Assembly: GCF_009660225.1 (NCBI RefSeq)
Contig: NZ_CP045920.1
Span: forward strand, 2,740,079-2,804,078
Source of the DNA: Pseudactinotalea sp. HY158
GTDB taxonomy: Bacteria > Actinomycetota > Actinomycetes > Actinomycetales > Beutenbergiaceae
Length of the DNA stretch: 64,000 nt
Reading direction: 5' to 3'
Made by a program: the position numbers and the translations under genes. A model generated the notes under the pieces. It saw only the letters and a list, made by a program, of their open reading frames with translations, had not been told where the DNA came from and did not search any database. The first letter of the stretch is position 1; the number at the start of each line of letters is the position of its first letter. This document shows, piece by piece, positions 1-6,835 of this stretch.

Positions 1-486
1 CTCCTGGCGGGCCCGGACGACTGGATCGACGCCGCCAACCGCACGGCGGGCTGGCGAACGACGCTCACGGCCGCGGGCCGGCGCGCGCCCGCCCCGCACC
101 ACGGCGACTGGAGCCCCGAGTCCGGATACCAGGCGGGGCTCGCGCTCGGGCGCGATCCGGACGTCACGGCCATCCTCGCGGCGAGCGACGACATGGCCTT
201 CGGCGTGATCCGGGCCCTCCACGAGCTCGGGCTGCGCGTGCCGGAGGACGTCTCGGTCGTCGGCGTGGACGACATCGACCTGGCCGCCTACTGCAGCCCG
301 GCACTGACCACCGTGGCCCAGCCGTTCCGGGAGCTGGGCCGGGCCGCGGTCGACCACGTCGTGGCCCGGCTCGAGCACCGGCACCCGAGCGACGAGCCGC
401 CGGTCCCGGCGCCGCGCCTGGTGGTGCGCTCCTCGACCGGCCCGGCGCGCCGCCCGGATCGGCCGGGGGCCGCGCCCCGCCGATAG
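1..486 (+). CDS. LacI-family transcriptional regulator, C-terminal part (start lies outside the window)
   Basis: The reading frame is open from base 1 and ends at a TAG. It encodes the second half of the periplasmic-binding-like effector domain of LacI/GalR repressors. Visible family marks are AILAASDDMAFGVIRAL, the strongly conserved VPEDVSVVGVDDIDLAAY, and PALTTVAQPFRELGRAAVD. The N-terminal helix-turn-helix is outside the window, so the operator specificity cannot be read. The tail after residue 145 is Pro/Arg-rich and not conserved. A ribokinase-type gene lies 0.7 kb downstream on the other strand, which would suit a sugar regulator, but this link is inference. TGACA-N4-TGTCA palindromes of the LacI kind occur at 54.1 and 57.4 kb; nothing ties them to this protein. 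Confidence 0.9.
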   Translation, partial: LLAGPDDWIDAANRTAGWRTTLTAAGRRAPAPHHGDWSPESGYQAGLALGRDPDVTAILAASDDMAFGVIRALHELGLRVPEDVSVVGVDDIDLAAYCSPALTTVAQPFRELGRAAVDHVVARLEHRHPSDEPPVPAPRLVVRSSTGPARRPDRPGAAPRR

Positions 487-497
487 GCTGGGCGGCC

Positions 498-1163
498 ATG
501 AGCCATCACGGCGCGGTCCACACCGCGGACGACCTGTCCACCCGGGCGCTGCTGCGCACGACCCTCATCGTGGTCGGATCGCTCGCGCTCGCGGCCCTCG
601 TCGCGTTCCCGCTGCGCGAACCGATCTTCGTCGCCGTGGCCGGCGGGCTCGGCGGCTCCCCGCTCGGCCCGCTCTTCGCGGCCGTCGCCGAGCACGGCAT
701 GTACCTGTTCGTGCTCGCCGCGGCCGCCGGGGCGGTGTGGACCTGGCTGCGCGACCGCGCCCGGTTCTGGCTGCTGGCCACCGGCGGGATCGGCGTCATC
801 GCGGCCTATCTGCTCAGTGAGCTCGTCAAGGTGATCGTGACCGAGGAGCGCCCGTGCCGCACCCTCGACGTGCAGGGGGCCCTCGCCTGCCCCGCGGTGG
901 GCGACTGGTCGTGGCCCTCGAACCACTCGGTGCTCGCCGCGGCGTTCGCGACCGCGCTGCTGCTCACGTTCCCGTGGGCCGCGCGCTGGCTCATCGCCTG
1001 GGCCGCCCTGCTCGCGTTCTCCCGGCTCGCCGCCGGCGTGCACTACCTGCACGACGTGCTCTCCGGGCTCGCGCTGGGCACGCTCGTGGTCGTGGCGGTC
1101 GTGCTCGCGATGCGCGCGCTCGTGCTGCGCGTCGGCGCGCGGCCGGGCTCCGGCCTCGGCTGA
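498..1163 (+). CDS. PAP2-superfamily membrane phosphatase
   Basis: A 221-residue integral membrane protein starts 11 bases after the LacI stop. The phosphatase signature is present in order: a Lys then EERPCR near residues 113-122 (first motif), WPSNHS near 138-143 (second motif, with Asn where the family usually has Gly in PSGH), and SRLAAGVHYLHDVLSG near 175-190 (third motif with the catalytic His and Asp). About five hydrophobic segments surround them. Members remove phosphate from lipid pyrophosphates such as undecaprenyl pyrophosphate or from phosphatidic acid at the membrane. The exact substrate cannot be read from sequence. The Asn replacement in motif two occurs in some active members, so loss of activity is not implied. 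Confidence 0.87.
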   Translation: MSHHGAVHTADDLSTRALLRTTLIVVGSLALAALVAFPLREPIFVAVAGGLGGSPLGPLFAAVAEHGMYLFVLAAAAGAVWTWLRDRARFWLLATGGIGVIAAYLLSELVKVIVTEERPCRTLDVQGALACPAVGDWSWPSNHSVLAAAFATALLLTFPWAARWLIAWAALLAFSRLAAGVHYLHDVLSGLALGTLVVVAVVLAMRALVLRVGARPGSGLG

Positions 1164-1165
1164 TC

Positions 1166-2725
1166 TCAGCGGCGCCGCGCCAGCACCACCGCGTCGGTCA
1201 GCTCGGCGAGCTCCCCGGCCGGCGAGGTCGCCGAGCGCACCCGCGATTCGGCCACGAGCACCTCCCAGTCCGGCCCGTCGAGCCCGAGGCCGGTGACCGC
1301 CTCGGCGGCGCTCGGGAAGGCGTGCAGGTTCTCCCCCGCCTCGTGATCGTGCCCGTGATCGCGCGCCGCCCACGGCGGGAAGTCCACGTGTCCCACGATG
1401 AGGAACGCGCCCCCGGGGGCGACGGCGGCGGCGGCCCCGCGCAGGATCTCGTCCCGCGGGAACTCGAGCTGGGAGTGCAGGAAGCAGGCCGACACGAGGT
1501 CGTAGGTCGCGGCGGGCCGCCAGTGCGCCAGGTCGGCGCGCTGCCACGTGATCCGATCCGCGACCCCGCGCCTGCGGGCCTCGGCCTCGGCTCGCCCGAG
1601 CGCGGTGGCCGAGATGTCCACGCCGGTCACGTGCCAGCCCTGCTCGGCGAGCCAGATCGCATCGGCCCCCTCCCCGCAGCCGAGGTCGAGGGCGGTGCCG
1701 GGGGTGAGCGCGCCGGTCTCCTGCACGAGCGCGGCGTTCACGCGCCCGCTCCACATCGCGCCGCGTTCCCGGTAGCGGCCCTCCCAGTAGGCCTTGGTCT
1801 CGCTCGCCGGCCCGGTCGGCTGCTCGAGCCCGAACCGCGTACGGACGACGTCCCGGTCGGCCTCGTAGCCCTGTGCGCCGTCGCCGGTGGTCGCCATCGC
1901 CCCGACCGCGGCGGCGAAGTCGATCGCCTCGGCGAGCGGGTGCCCCTCGGCCAGGAACGTGGCGAGGCCGCCGACGAACGCGTCCCCCGCCCCGGTGGTG
2001 TCGATCGGGTCGATCTCGAATGCCGGCCGCTCGCCGGGGCCCTCCGCCGTGTGCCAGAGCACGCCCGCCGCGCCGAGGGTGACGACCACGTCGACGCCGT
2101 GTCGCGAGTGGATACGGGCGGCCAGGTCGGTCGTGGCGGCGGACTCGTCTTCGAGCACGATCCGGGCCTCGGTCTCGTTGACCACGAGCAGGCTCACATC
2201 GCCCAGCAGGTCCGCGACCGGGGCGCCGGGGGCCGCGTTGAGCACCGTGACCAGGCCGCGGGAGCGCCCGTAGGCGAGGGCCGCGGCCGTGGCCGCCATC
2301 GGGATCTCGAGCTGGCACACGAGCACGTCGCCGGCCTCGGCGAACTCGAGTCGCCCGGGGACGCCGGCCGGGGAATGGGAGCCGTTCGCGCCGGCGATGA
2401 GCACGATCTGGTTCTCCCCGTCCGCGTCCACGGTGATGAGGGCCTGACCGGTGGGGGTGTGCGGCTCGGAGCGCAGCCGGCTCAGGTCGAGACCCGGCTC
2501 GGCTGCCAGGGCGAGGCGGACGGCCTGGCCCCGGGCGTCGTCCCCGATCGATGCGACGATCACGGCCTCGGCGCCCATGCGGGCGGCGGCGACGGCCTGG
2601 TTGAGGCCCTTGCCGCCGGGCGCGGAACTCGACCTGTGGGCGTGGATCGTCTCGCCGGGGCGGGGGAAGGCCTCCACCCACACGGACGTGTCGAGGTTGG
2701 CGCTGCCGTAGACGATGACCCTCAC
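1166..2725 (-). CDS. Ribokinase-family (PfkB) kinase fused to a SAM-dependent methyltransferase
   Basis: One uninterrupted 519-residue frame carries two complete domains. Residues 1-300 are a PfkB sugar kinase: GSANLDTSVWV at the N terminus, the GGKGLNQAVAAARMGA substrate-binding signature near 38-53, and DTTGAGDAFVGGL near 241-253 with the catalytic Asp and anion hole. Residues 310-519 are a class I methyltransferase beginning at the typical AYWEGRYRERGAMWSGRVN, with motif I LDLGCGEGADAIWLAEQGW and the acidic GVDIS strand. The kinase half resembles ribokinase; the methyltransferase half resembles small-molecule methyltransferases, substrate unknown. Both halves are normally separate genes. 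No stop or start codon is needed at the join, so this is a true fusion or an in-frame loss of the kinase stop. The kinase active-site residues look intact. Confidence 0.85.
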   Translation of the reverse strand: MRVIVYGSANLDTSVWVEAFPRPGETIHAHRSSSAPGGKGLNQAVAAARMGAEAVIVASIGDDARGQAVRLALAAEPGLDLSRLRSEPHTPTGQALITVDADGENQIVLIAGANGSHSPAGVPGRLEFAEAGDVLVCQLEIPMAATAAALAYGRSRGLVTVLNAAPGAPVADLLGDVSLLVVNETEARIVLEDESAATTDLAARIHSRHGVDVVVTLGAAGVLWHTAEGPGERPAFEIDPIDTTGAGDAFVGGLATFLAEGHPLAEAIDFAAAVGAMATTGDGAQGYEADRDVVRTRFGLEQPTGPASETKAYWEGRYRERGAMWSGRVNAALVQETGALTPGTALDLGCGEGADAIWLAEQGWHVTGVDISATALGRAEAEARRRGVADRITWQRADLAHWRPAATYDLVSACFLHSQLEFPRDEILRGAAAAVAPGGAFLIVGHVDFPPWAARDHGHDHEAGENLHAFPSAAEAVTGLGLDGPDWEVLVAESRVRSATSPAGELAELTDAVVLARRR

Positions 2726-2812
2726 GCTGCTCCTTCGGTCGGTTCCCTCAACCTAGCCGGTCGGGGGCGCGCCGCGGTGCTTCGTGCCACAGCGAGAGCC
2801 GCCCGGAGCGGT

Positions 2813-3062
2813 TACACTACGAGGGTCATTATCGCCGCGAGACGCACCGAAGGGGGATGGCCATGGAACCCGGCAGTAGTCGAGATCATCACGCCATCAG
2901 GAGTGCGTACCGCGCCGGCGCTTCCTGACCTGGGCGTTCAGGGCGCACCCGGGCCGCTCCCGCAGCGGGCCCGCCATGGCGGCGGGTTCGAGGTAGGAGG
3001 CATCGGCCACCGATAGCGGCCGCGCCGATGCCGGCCGCTGGCAGCAGCGCGGAGGATGACCT
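2813..3062 (+). promoter_or_regulatory. mgtE promoter and long structured leader
   Basis: A TACACT -10-like box (2813-2818) would start a transcript with about 240 untranslated bases before mgtE. No good -35 is seen. The leader contains a possible 23-codon upstream frame (2857-2928), a GC-rich imperfect stem around 2945-2975, and a perfect 8-bp stem AGCGGCCG/CGGCCGCT (3015-3022 with 3032-3039) ending 11 bases before the mgtE Shine-Dalgarno GGAGG (3051-3055). This layout suits leader-mediated control by Mg2+ or translation. I could not match the sequence to the M-box riboswitch. The rest of the 2726-2812 gap holds nothing recognisable. Confidence 0.45.
2857..2928 (+). CDS. Possible 23-residue leader peptide upstream of mgtE
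   Basis: An ATG preceded directly by a purine run (GAAGGGGG) opens a 23-codon frame ending at TGA, inside the presumed mgtE leader. A second in-frame ATG lies two codons later. The peptide begins MAMEPGSSRDHH and has no proline run like the known MgtL/MgtP leaders. The ribosome binding site is almost without spacing to the first ATG and better placed for the second. I do not recognise the peptide. It may be a regulatory uORF or chance; codon bias is not informative at this length. Confidence 0.25.
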   Translation: MAMEPGSSRDHHAIRSAYRAGAS

Positions 3063-4403
3063 ATGACGATGACCGAGACCCTCACCCACGTCCACGACCT
3101 CGTGGAGCGCACGGACCTGCTCGAACTGGCCGGATTCCTCTCGGATGCGCCGTTGCCCGAGGTGTCCGAGCTGCTCGACCGGCTCCCGGCCGCCGACGCG
3201 GCCGTGGTGTTCCGGCTGCTGTCCAAGGACACGGCGATCGACGTGTTCGAACGACTCGAACCGGCCGCCCAGGCGGACCTGATCACCGAGCTCGGCGACG
3301 CCGAGGTGGTGGGGGTCTTCGAGGCGCTCGACCCGGACGACGTGGTCGGGCTGCTCGACGAGCTGCCCGCGAAGGTGACGAAGCGGTTCCTGCGCGAGCT
3401 CAGCCCCCGCCAGCGCCGCGCCACGGCCCCGATCCTCGGCTTCCCGCAGGGGTCCATCGGACGCCGGATGACCCCGGAGTACCTCACCGCCCACCCGGGC
3501 GAGAACGTGGCCACGGTGCTCGAGCGGGTCCGGCGCAACGAGGCGAGCGCCGAGACCATCTACGTGGTGCCCGTGGTCGACGCCTCCCGCACCCTCGTCG
3601 GCATCGCCAGCCTGCGGGACCTGCTGCGCGCCGAGCCGGAGGAGTTCGTGCACGAGGTGATGAACGCGGCCACCTCGGTCGTCGCGTACGAGGACGACGA
3701 GGCCGCCGCGCGCCGCTGCCTCGACGTCGGCCTCATCGCGATGCCGGTGGTGGACCGGGAGGAGCGGCTCATCGGGCTGCTCACCATCGACGACGCCGTG
3801 CGGATCATCCGGGCCGCCGAGGACGAGGACCGCGCCCGCGCCGGCGGCCACGAGCCGCTCCGGCGCACCTATCTGCTCACGCCCATCCTCTCGATCACGA
3901 AGGCGCGGGGTCCCTGGCTGCTCGTGCTGGCGATCTCGGCGATCCTCACGGTGCAGGTGCTGCACATCTACGAGGCCCCGCTCGAGGAGCTGACGACGCT
4001 CGCCCTGTTCATCCCGCTGCTCACCGGCACGGGCGGGAACACCGGCTCCCAGGCCGCCACCACCCTGACCCGGGCGATCGCGATGAACGAGATCGGCAAC
4101 CGGGACGTGGGGCGGGTGGCCTTCAAGGAGTTGCGCACCGGGTTCTCCCTCGGGATCGCGCTCGGCACCCTCGGTTTCGTGATCGCGACCCTGGTGTTCG
4201 GGATCGACATCGGGACGGTGATCGGGCTGACGCTGCTGGCGATCTGCACGATGTCGGCGGTGGTCGGCGGGGTCATGCCGATCATCGCGAAGCTGTGCCG
4301 GGTCGACCCGGCCGTCTTCTCCACGCCGTTCATCTCCACGTTCTGCGACGCGACCGGACTCATCATCTACTTCTCGATCGCCAAGGCGATCCTCGGGCTG
4401 TAG
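3063..4403 (+). CDS. mgtE: Magnesium transporter MgtE
   Basis: A 446-residue protein of normal MgtE length. Residues 1-125 form the helical N domain (repeated LxxLPAxxAAxVFxLL-type helices). Residues 130-255 form a CBS pair, with MTPEYLTAHPGENVATVLE and a second module around ATSVVAYEDDEAAARR. Five membrane segments follow, with the family signature PLLTGTGGNTGSQAATTLTR that lines the Mg2+ pore. MgtE is a Mg2+ channel that is closed when Mg2+ occupies the N/CBS domains. The start is set by GGAGG eight bases upstream; a second ATG two codons later (MTMTE) is an alternative. An MgtC-like protein is encoded at 56.6-57.3 kb, but the two are not linked in an operon. Confidence 0.96.
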   Translation: MTMTETLTHVHDLVERTDLLELAGFLSDAPLPEVSELLDRLPAADAAVVFRLLSKDTAIDVFERLEPAAQADLITELGDAEVVGVFEALDPDDVVGLLDELPAKVTKRFLRELSPRQRRATAPILGFPQGSIGRRMTPEYLTAHPGENVATVLERVRRNEASAETIYVVPVVDASRTLVGIASLRDLLRAEPEEFVHEVMNAATSVVAYEDDEAAARRCLDVGLIAMPVVDREERLIGLLTIDDAVRIIRAAEDEDRARAGGHEPLRRTYLLTPILSITKARGPWLLVLAISAILTVQVLHIYEAPLEELTTLALFIPLLTGTGGNTGSQAATTLTRAIAMNEIGNRDVGRVAFKELRTGFSLGIALGTLGFVIATLVFGIDIGTVIGLTLLAICTMSAVVGGVMPIIAKLCRVDPAVFSTPFISTFCDATGLIIYFSIAKAILGL

Positions 4404-4461
4404 GCCTGCCTCGGAACGGGCGGACGCGGCGAATGCCGGCGGTCGCCGTTAGGCTGGCCGG

Positions 4462-5196
4462 GTGAGTGTGAAGATGCAGAGCCCCAGCAGCGACCCGATC
4501 GTGTGGATCGACTGCGAGATGACCGGGCTGGACCTGACCAAGGACGCCCTGATCGAGATCGCGGTGATCGTGACCGATTCCGAGCTGCACCCGCTCGGGC
4601 CCGGGCTCGATCTCGTGATCGCTCCCCCGCCGGGGGCCACCGACGACATGGTCCCGATCGTGCAGGAGATGCACACCGCCTCGGGCCTGCTCGACGAGCT
4701 CGCCTCGGGCACCACGCTCGCCCACGCGCAGCAGCAGGTGCTCGACTTCATCAAGCAGTGGGTGCCGAAGGCGGGAACCGCGCCGCTGGCCGGGAACTCG
4801 GTGGGCACCGACAAGATGTTCCTCGATCGGGACATGCCCGAGCTCACCGCGTTCCTGCACTATCGGATCATCGACGTCTCCTCGATCAAGGAGCTCGCGC
4901 GGCGCTGGTACCAGCGGGCGTACTTCCAGTCGCCGAAGAAGGCCGGTGGGCACCGGGCGCTCGCCGACATCGCCGAGAGCATCGACGAGCTGCGCTACTA
5001 CCGCAGCGTGCTCTTCCCCGCCGACCCCGGGCCGGACTCGGCGACCGCGAAGGCCGCCGCCGCAGCGATCCTCGCCTCCCCCACCCCGGCGGTCCAGGTG
5101 GACGAATCCGGCGCGCTGGACGGCGACGCCACTGTGATTCCCGACACGCCCGTAGCCGCGGAATCCAGCGGAACCGGCGAGGCGTTCGGCCTCTGA
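4462..5196 (+). CDS. orn: Oligoribonuclease (DEDDh 3'-5' exoribonuclease)
   Basis: Starts at GTG and encodes 244 residues. The DEDDh exonuclease core is clear: WIDCEMTGLDL (Asp17 and Glu19), a middle AGNSVGTDKMFLDRDMP with the third acidic residue, and HRALADIAESIDELRYYR with the catalytic His and last Asp. The enzyme degrades two- to five-nucleotide RNAs, including the pGpG from cyclic di-GMP breakdown. The core occupies about 200 residues, as in other bacteria; the last 40 residues are an Ala/Pro-rich tail without a known domain, a common extension in actinobacteria. The gene stands alone between mgtE and tRNA-His, with a small GC hairpin (5202-5216) behind it. Confidence 0.95.
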   Translation: MSVKMQSPSSDPIVWIDCEMTGLDLTKDALIEIAVIVTDSELHPLGPGLDLVIAPPPGATDDMVPIVQEMHTASGLLDELASGTTLAHAQQQVLDFIKQWVPKAGTAPLAGNSVGTDKMFLDRDMPELTAFLHYRIIDVSSIKELARRWYQRAYFQSPKKAGGHRALADIAESIDELRYYRSVLFPADPGPDSATAKAAAAAILASPTPAVQVDESGALDGDATVIPDTPVAAESSGTGEAFGL

Positions 5197-5201
5197 GCAA
5201 C

Positions 5202-5216
5202 CACCCCGGCGGGGTG
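5202..5216 (+). terminator. Short GC hairpin behind orn
   Basis: CACCCC and GGGGTG form a six-pair stem with a three-base loop, six bases after the orn stop. There is no T-run, so termination would be weak. Confidence 0.35.
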
Positions 5217-5228
5217 AGGCGCCCCCGA

Positions 5229-5258
5229 TTCGTGAGGGTGACGAATCCTCGCTACACT
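5229..5258 (+). promoter_or_regulatory. Probable promoter of tRNA-His
   Basis: TTCGTG (5229-5234) and TACACT (5253-5258) are 18 bases apart and end 29 bases before the tRNA. Between them and the tRNA, GCAGCGG and CCGCTGC (5267-5284) can form a hairpin in the tRNA precursor leader. Confidence 0.45.
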
Positions 5259-5287
5259 GGGCGCGCAGCGGGAGACCGCTGCACATG

Positions 5288-5363
5288 GTGGGCGTAGCTC
5301 AGCAGGTAGAGCGCCGCGTTGTGGTCGCGGATGTCGCGGGTTCAAGTCCCGTCGTCCACCCCA
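5288..5363 (+). tRNA. tRNA-His (anticodon GTG)
   Basis: A full cloverleaf can be drawn: the acceptor GTGGGCG pairs with CGTCCAC, the anticodon stem CCGCG/CGCGG closes the loop TTGTGGT with GTG at 5321-5323, and the T arm reads GGGTTCAAGTCCC. The CCA end is encoded (5361-5363). A G precedes the acceptor at 5287, matching the extra G-1 of histidine tRNAs. Confidence 0.97.
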
Positions 5364-5367
5364 ATCC

Positions 5368-5395
5368 GAGCCCCAGCGTGTCGACGCTGGGGCTC
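5368..5395. terminator. Strong hairpin between tRNA-His and the convergent membrane-protein gene
   Basis: GAGCCCCAGCG and CGCTGGGGCTC make a perfect 11-pair stem with a six-base loop, four bases after the tRNA CCA. It can terminate the tRNA transcript and the gene arriving from the right. Confidence 0.75.
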
Positions 5396-5416
5396 GATGC
5401 TGTGTGAGTCGGCACG

Positions 5417-6112
5417 TCACGCGGGCGTGGGGTGGTCATGACGGTGATCATCGAAATACCGCTCCGGGCTCGCCGAGGCACGGGCCCCCGAGGCCAGCCA
5501 CGCCTCGAGCGCGATGGCGTCGCGGGCCTCCAGTTCCTCGAGGATCTGCTGCCGCCGCATGATGACGCTCAGCTTCTCAACGACCGAATCCGCCTGCCAC
5601 AGCTCCCAATAGCTGTGGCGCCACGCGAAACACAGCATGACATCGGACATATACCGCGGCTCCGCCACGGGCACGAGCGATGGCGGCAGCTCCGGGCTCG
5701 GCTCGACCGCCGCTGATGGAGTCTGTACCAGGGGGTCCGGCGCCTCGACGACACGGTCACGCAAGGCGCGCACCGGCGGACTCGTCGCCGCCGCGACGGC
5801 CAGCACCACGAGCGCGAGTCCCGGAAGCAGCGAGAGCACCGCCACCGTCGACAGCACGAATGCCACGACGCACGCCACGACCCGGCCGATGCGGCGTGCG
5901 GGCACGACCCACGGCTGCGTGGAATCGAGGTGACGATCGTGCTCCGCCGTCGCCAGAATCACGACGAGCGGGATCGCCACAGCGAGAGCGATCCCCATGA
6001 CCGCATCGGGGCCCCAGAGCAGGACCGCCAGGCCACAGCCGGGGATGCAGAGAAGCGTCCATCTCCTGACCCACCACGACCAGCTGCCGAGTGTCAACGA
6101 ATCCGACCTCAC
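5417..6112 (-). CDS. Membrane protein of unknown function
   Basis: Encodes 231 residues. The first 110 residues contain about four hydrophobic segments in two pairs (around residues 18-53 and 74-110) separated by a polar stretch with EHDRHLDSTQPW. A Pro/Glu-rich linker (residues 110-145) leads to a soluble, charged C-terminal region predicted to be cytoplasmic, containing CFAWRHSYWELWQADSVVEK and a coiled-coil-like RRQQILEELEARDAIALEAW. I do not recognise a family. It is slightly less GC-rich than its neighbours and stands next to a broken toxin-antitoxin locus, so it may be accessory. Confidence 0.6.
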   Translation of the reverse strand: MRSDSLTLGSWSWWVRRWTLLCIPGCGLAVLLWGPDAVMGIALAVAIPLVVILATAEHDRHLDSTQPWVVPARRIGRVVACVVAFVLSTVAVLSLLPGLALVVLAVAAATSPPVRALRDRVVEAPDPLVQTPSAAVEPSPELPPSLVPVAEPRYMSDVMLCFAWRHSYWELWQADSVVEKLSVIMRRQQILEELEARDAIALEAWLASGARASASPERYFDDHRHDHPTPA

Positions 6113-6270
6113 TGCCCCGCCTCCGCGTCTTGTCCAGGGTCGCTGGGGCCCGCACCAACAGCATCTATATCTCGACGCTAAATTCGGTGACCGCGGCGCA
6201 CAAGGATGCGCGTGGACATTTCTGTGGACCCTGTGAACCCCGCGACCCCGTCCACCTACGCTGCCCGCGA

Positions 6271-6339
6271 TCAGGGCCGTGCGGTCACCGGCGCAGCGAG
6301 CGTATCGGCGTCCAGGAAGAGCAGCGGTGCTTCACTCAC
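6271..6339 (-). pseudogene. Remnant of a PIN-domain toxin
   Basis: A GTG overlaps the stop of the antitoxin gene and opens a frame reading SEAPLLFLDADTLAAPVTARP before a stop after 22 codons. The LLFLDADTLAAPVT stretch matches the start of PIN-domain ribonuclease toxins, whose first catalytic Asp lies in this strand. A one-base shift after PVT gives RTALIAGSVGG, the expected continuation, after which the similarity fades. The toxin is therefore frameshifted and truncated before the rest of its active site. This is inference from a short stretch; a profile search of the shifted translation would settle it. Confidence 0.5.
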
Positions 6340-6661
6340 CGAACAGCTCGGCCTCGATGTCGGCAGCGGACGCTTCGGTCATGCGCCGCATCAGCTCGCG
6401 ACTGTATCGCTCGTACTCGTTCAGCGGGATGCGATGGTGGGTGCCGACCTTCGTAGCGGTGATCTCGCCTTCGGCGATCCGGCGCAGCACGGTGGATCGC
6501 GACATCCCCAGCCGTCCCGCGACCTCGGCGGGGGTCAGCAACTCCACGCGGGTGGAGAAGTCGACGACCTCGCCGCGATTCTTTGCCGAGTCCAGGAACG
6601 CGCGCACGCGCGCCCAGTCGTCGTTCGACAGGTGCGCCGGGTTCACCGTCATGCTGTTCAT
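6332..6661 (-). CDS. Excisionase-type HTH antitoxin, now without a working toxin
   Basis: Encodes 109 residues when started at MNSMTVNPAHLS, preceded by GGGGA. A longer frame exists upstream but runs into an AT-rich promoter-like stretch. Residues 43-90 contain the excise-type DNA-binding domain: LLTPAEVAGRLGMSRSTVLR followed by the wing KVGTHHRIPLNEYERY. Proteins of this kind act as antitoxins and autorepressors for PIN-domain RNase toxins. The next frame overlaps its stop by a GTGA junction and is a degraded PIN toxin (6271-6339). The antitoxin is thus probably an orphan that survives as a small regulator or is itself decaying. Confidence 0.75.
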   Translation of the reverse strand: MNSMTVNPAHLSNDDWARVRAFLDSAKNRGEVVDFSTRVELLTPAEVAGRLGMSRSTVLRRIAEGEITATKVGTHHRIPLNEYERYSRELMRRMTEASAADIEAELFGE

Positions 6662-6835
6662 GTTCCCCAGCGTACTCTGCCATGACCACTTACGTATTAC
6701 CAAGTGTTCATTGAGGCAGACAGGCGACGGAGCCCCAATCAGCCATCCTCCTCGCGCGATGCCCAGTTGTGGCTCATTCGGGCTCCCCGATCGCACCGGA
6801 TCCGACCTGCGCGCCGTGATCGGGACATTCCCGAC

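Noticed and set aside
288-3016. Very long frames antisense to, or in other frames of, the kinase-methyltransferase region (for example 288-2681 minus and 854-3016 plus)
   Set aside because: They are Arg/Pro/Gly-rich, have no motifs and overlap genes with clear domains; high GC leaves few stops in shadow frames.
2820-3062. M-box (ykoK) magnesium riboswitch before mgtE
   Set aside because: The conserved M-box blocks could not be found; only unassigned stems are seen.
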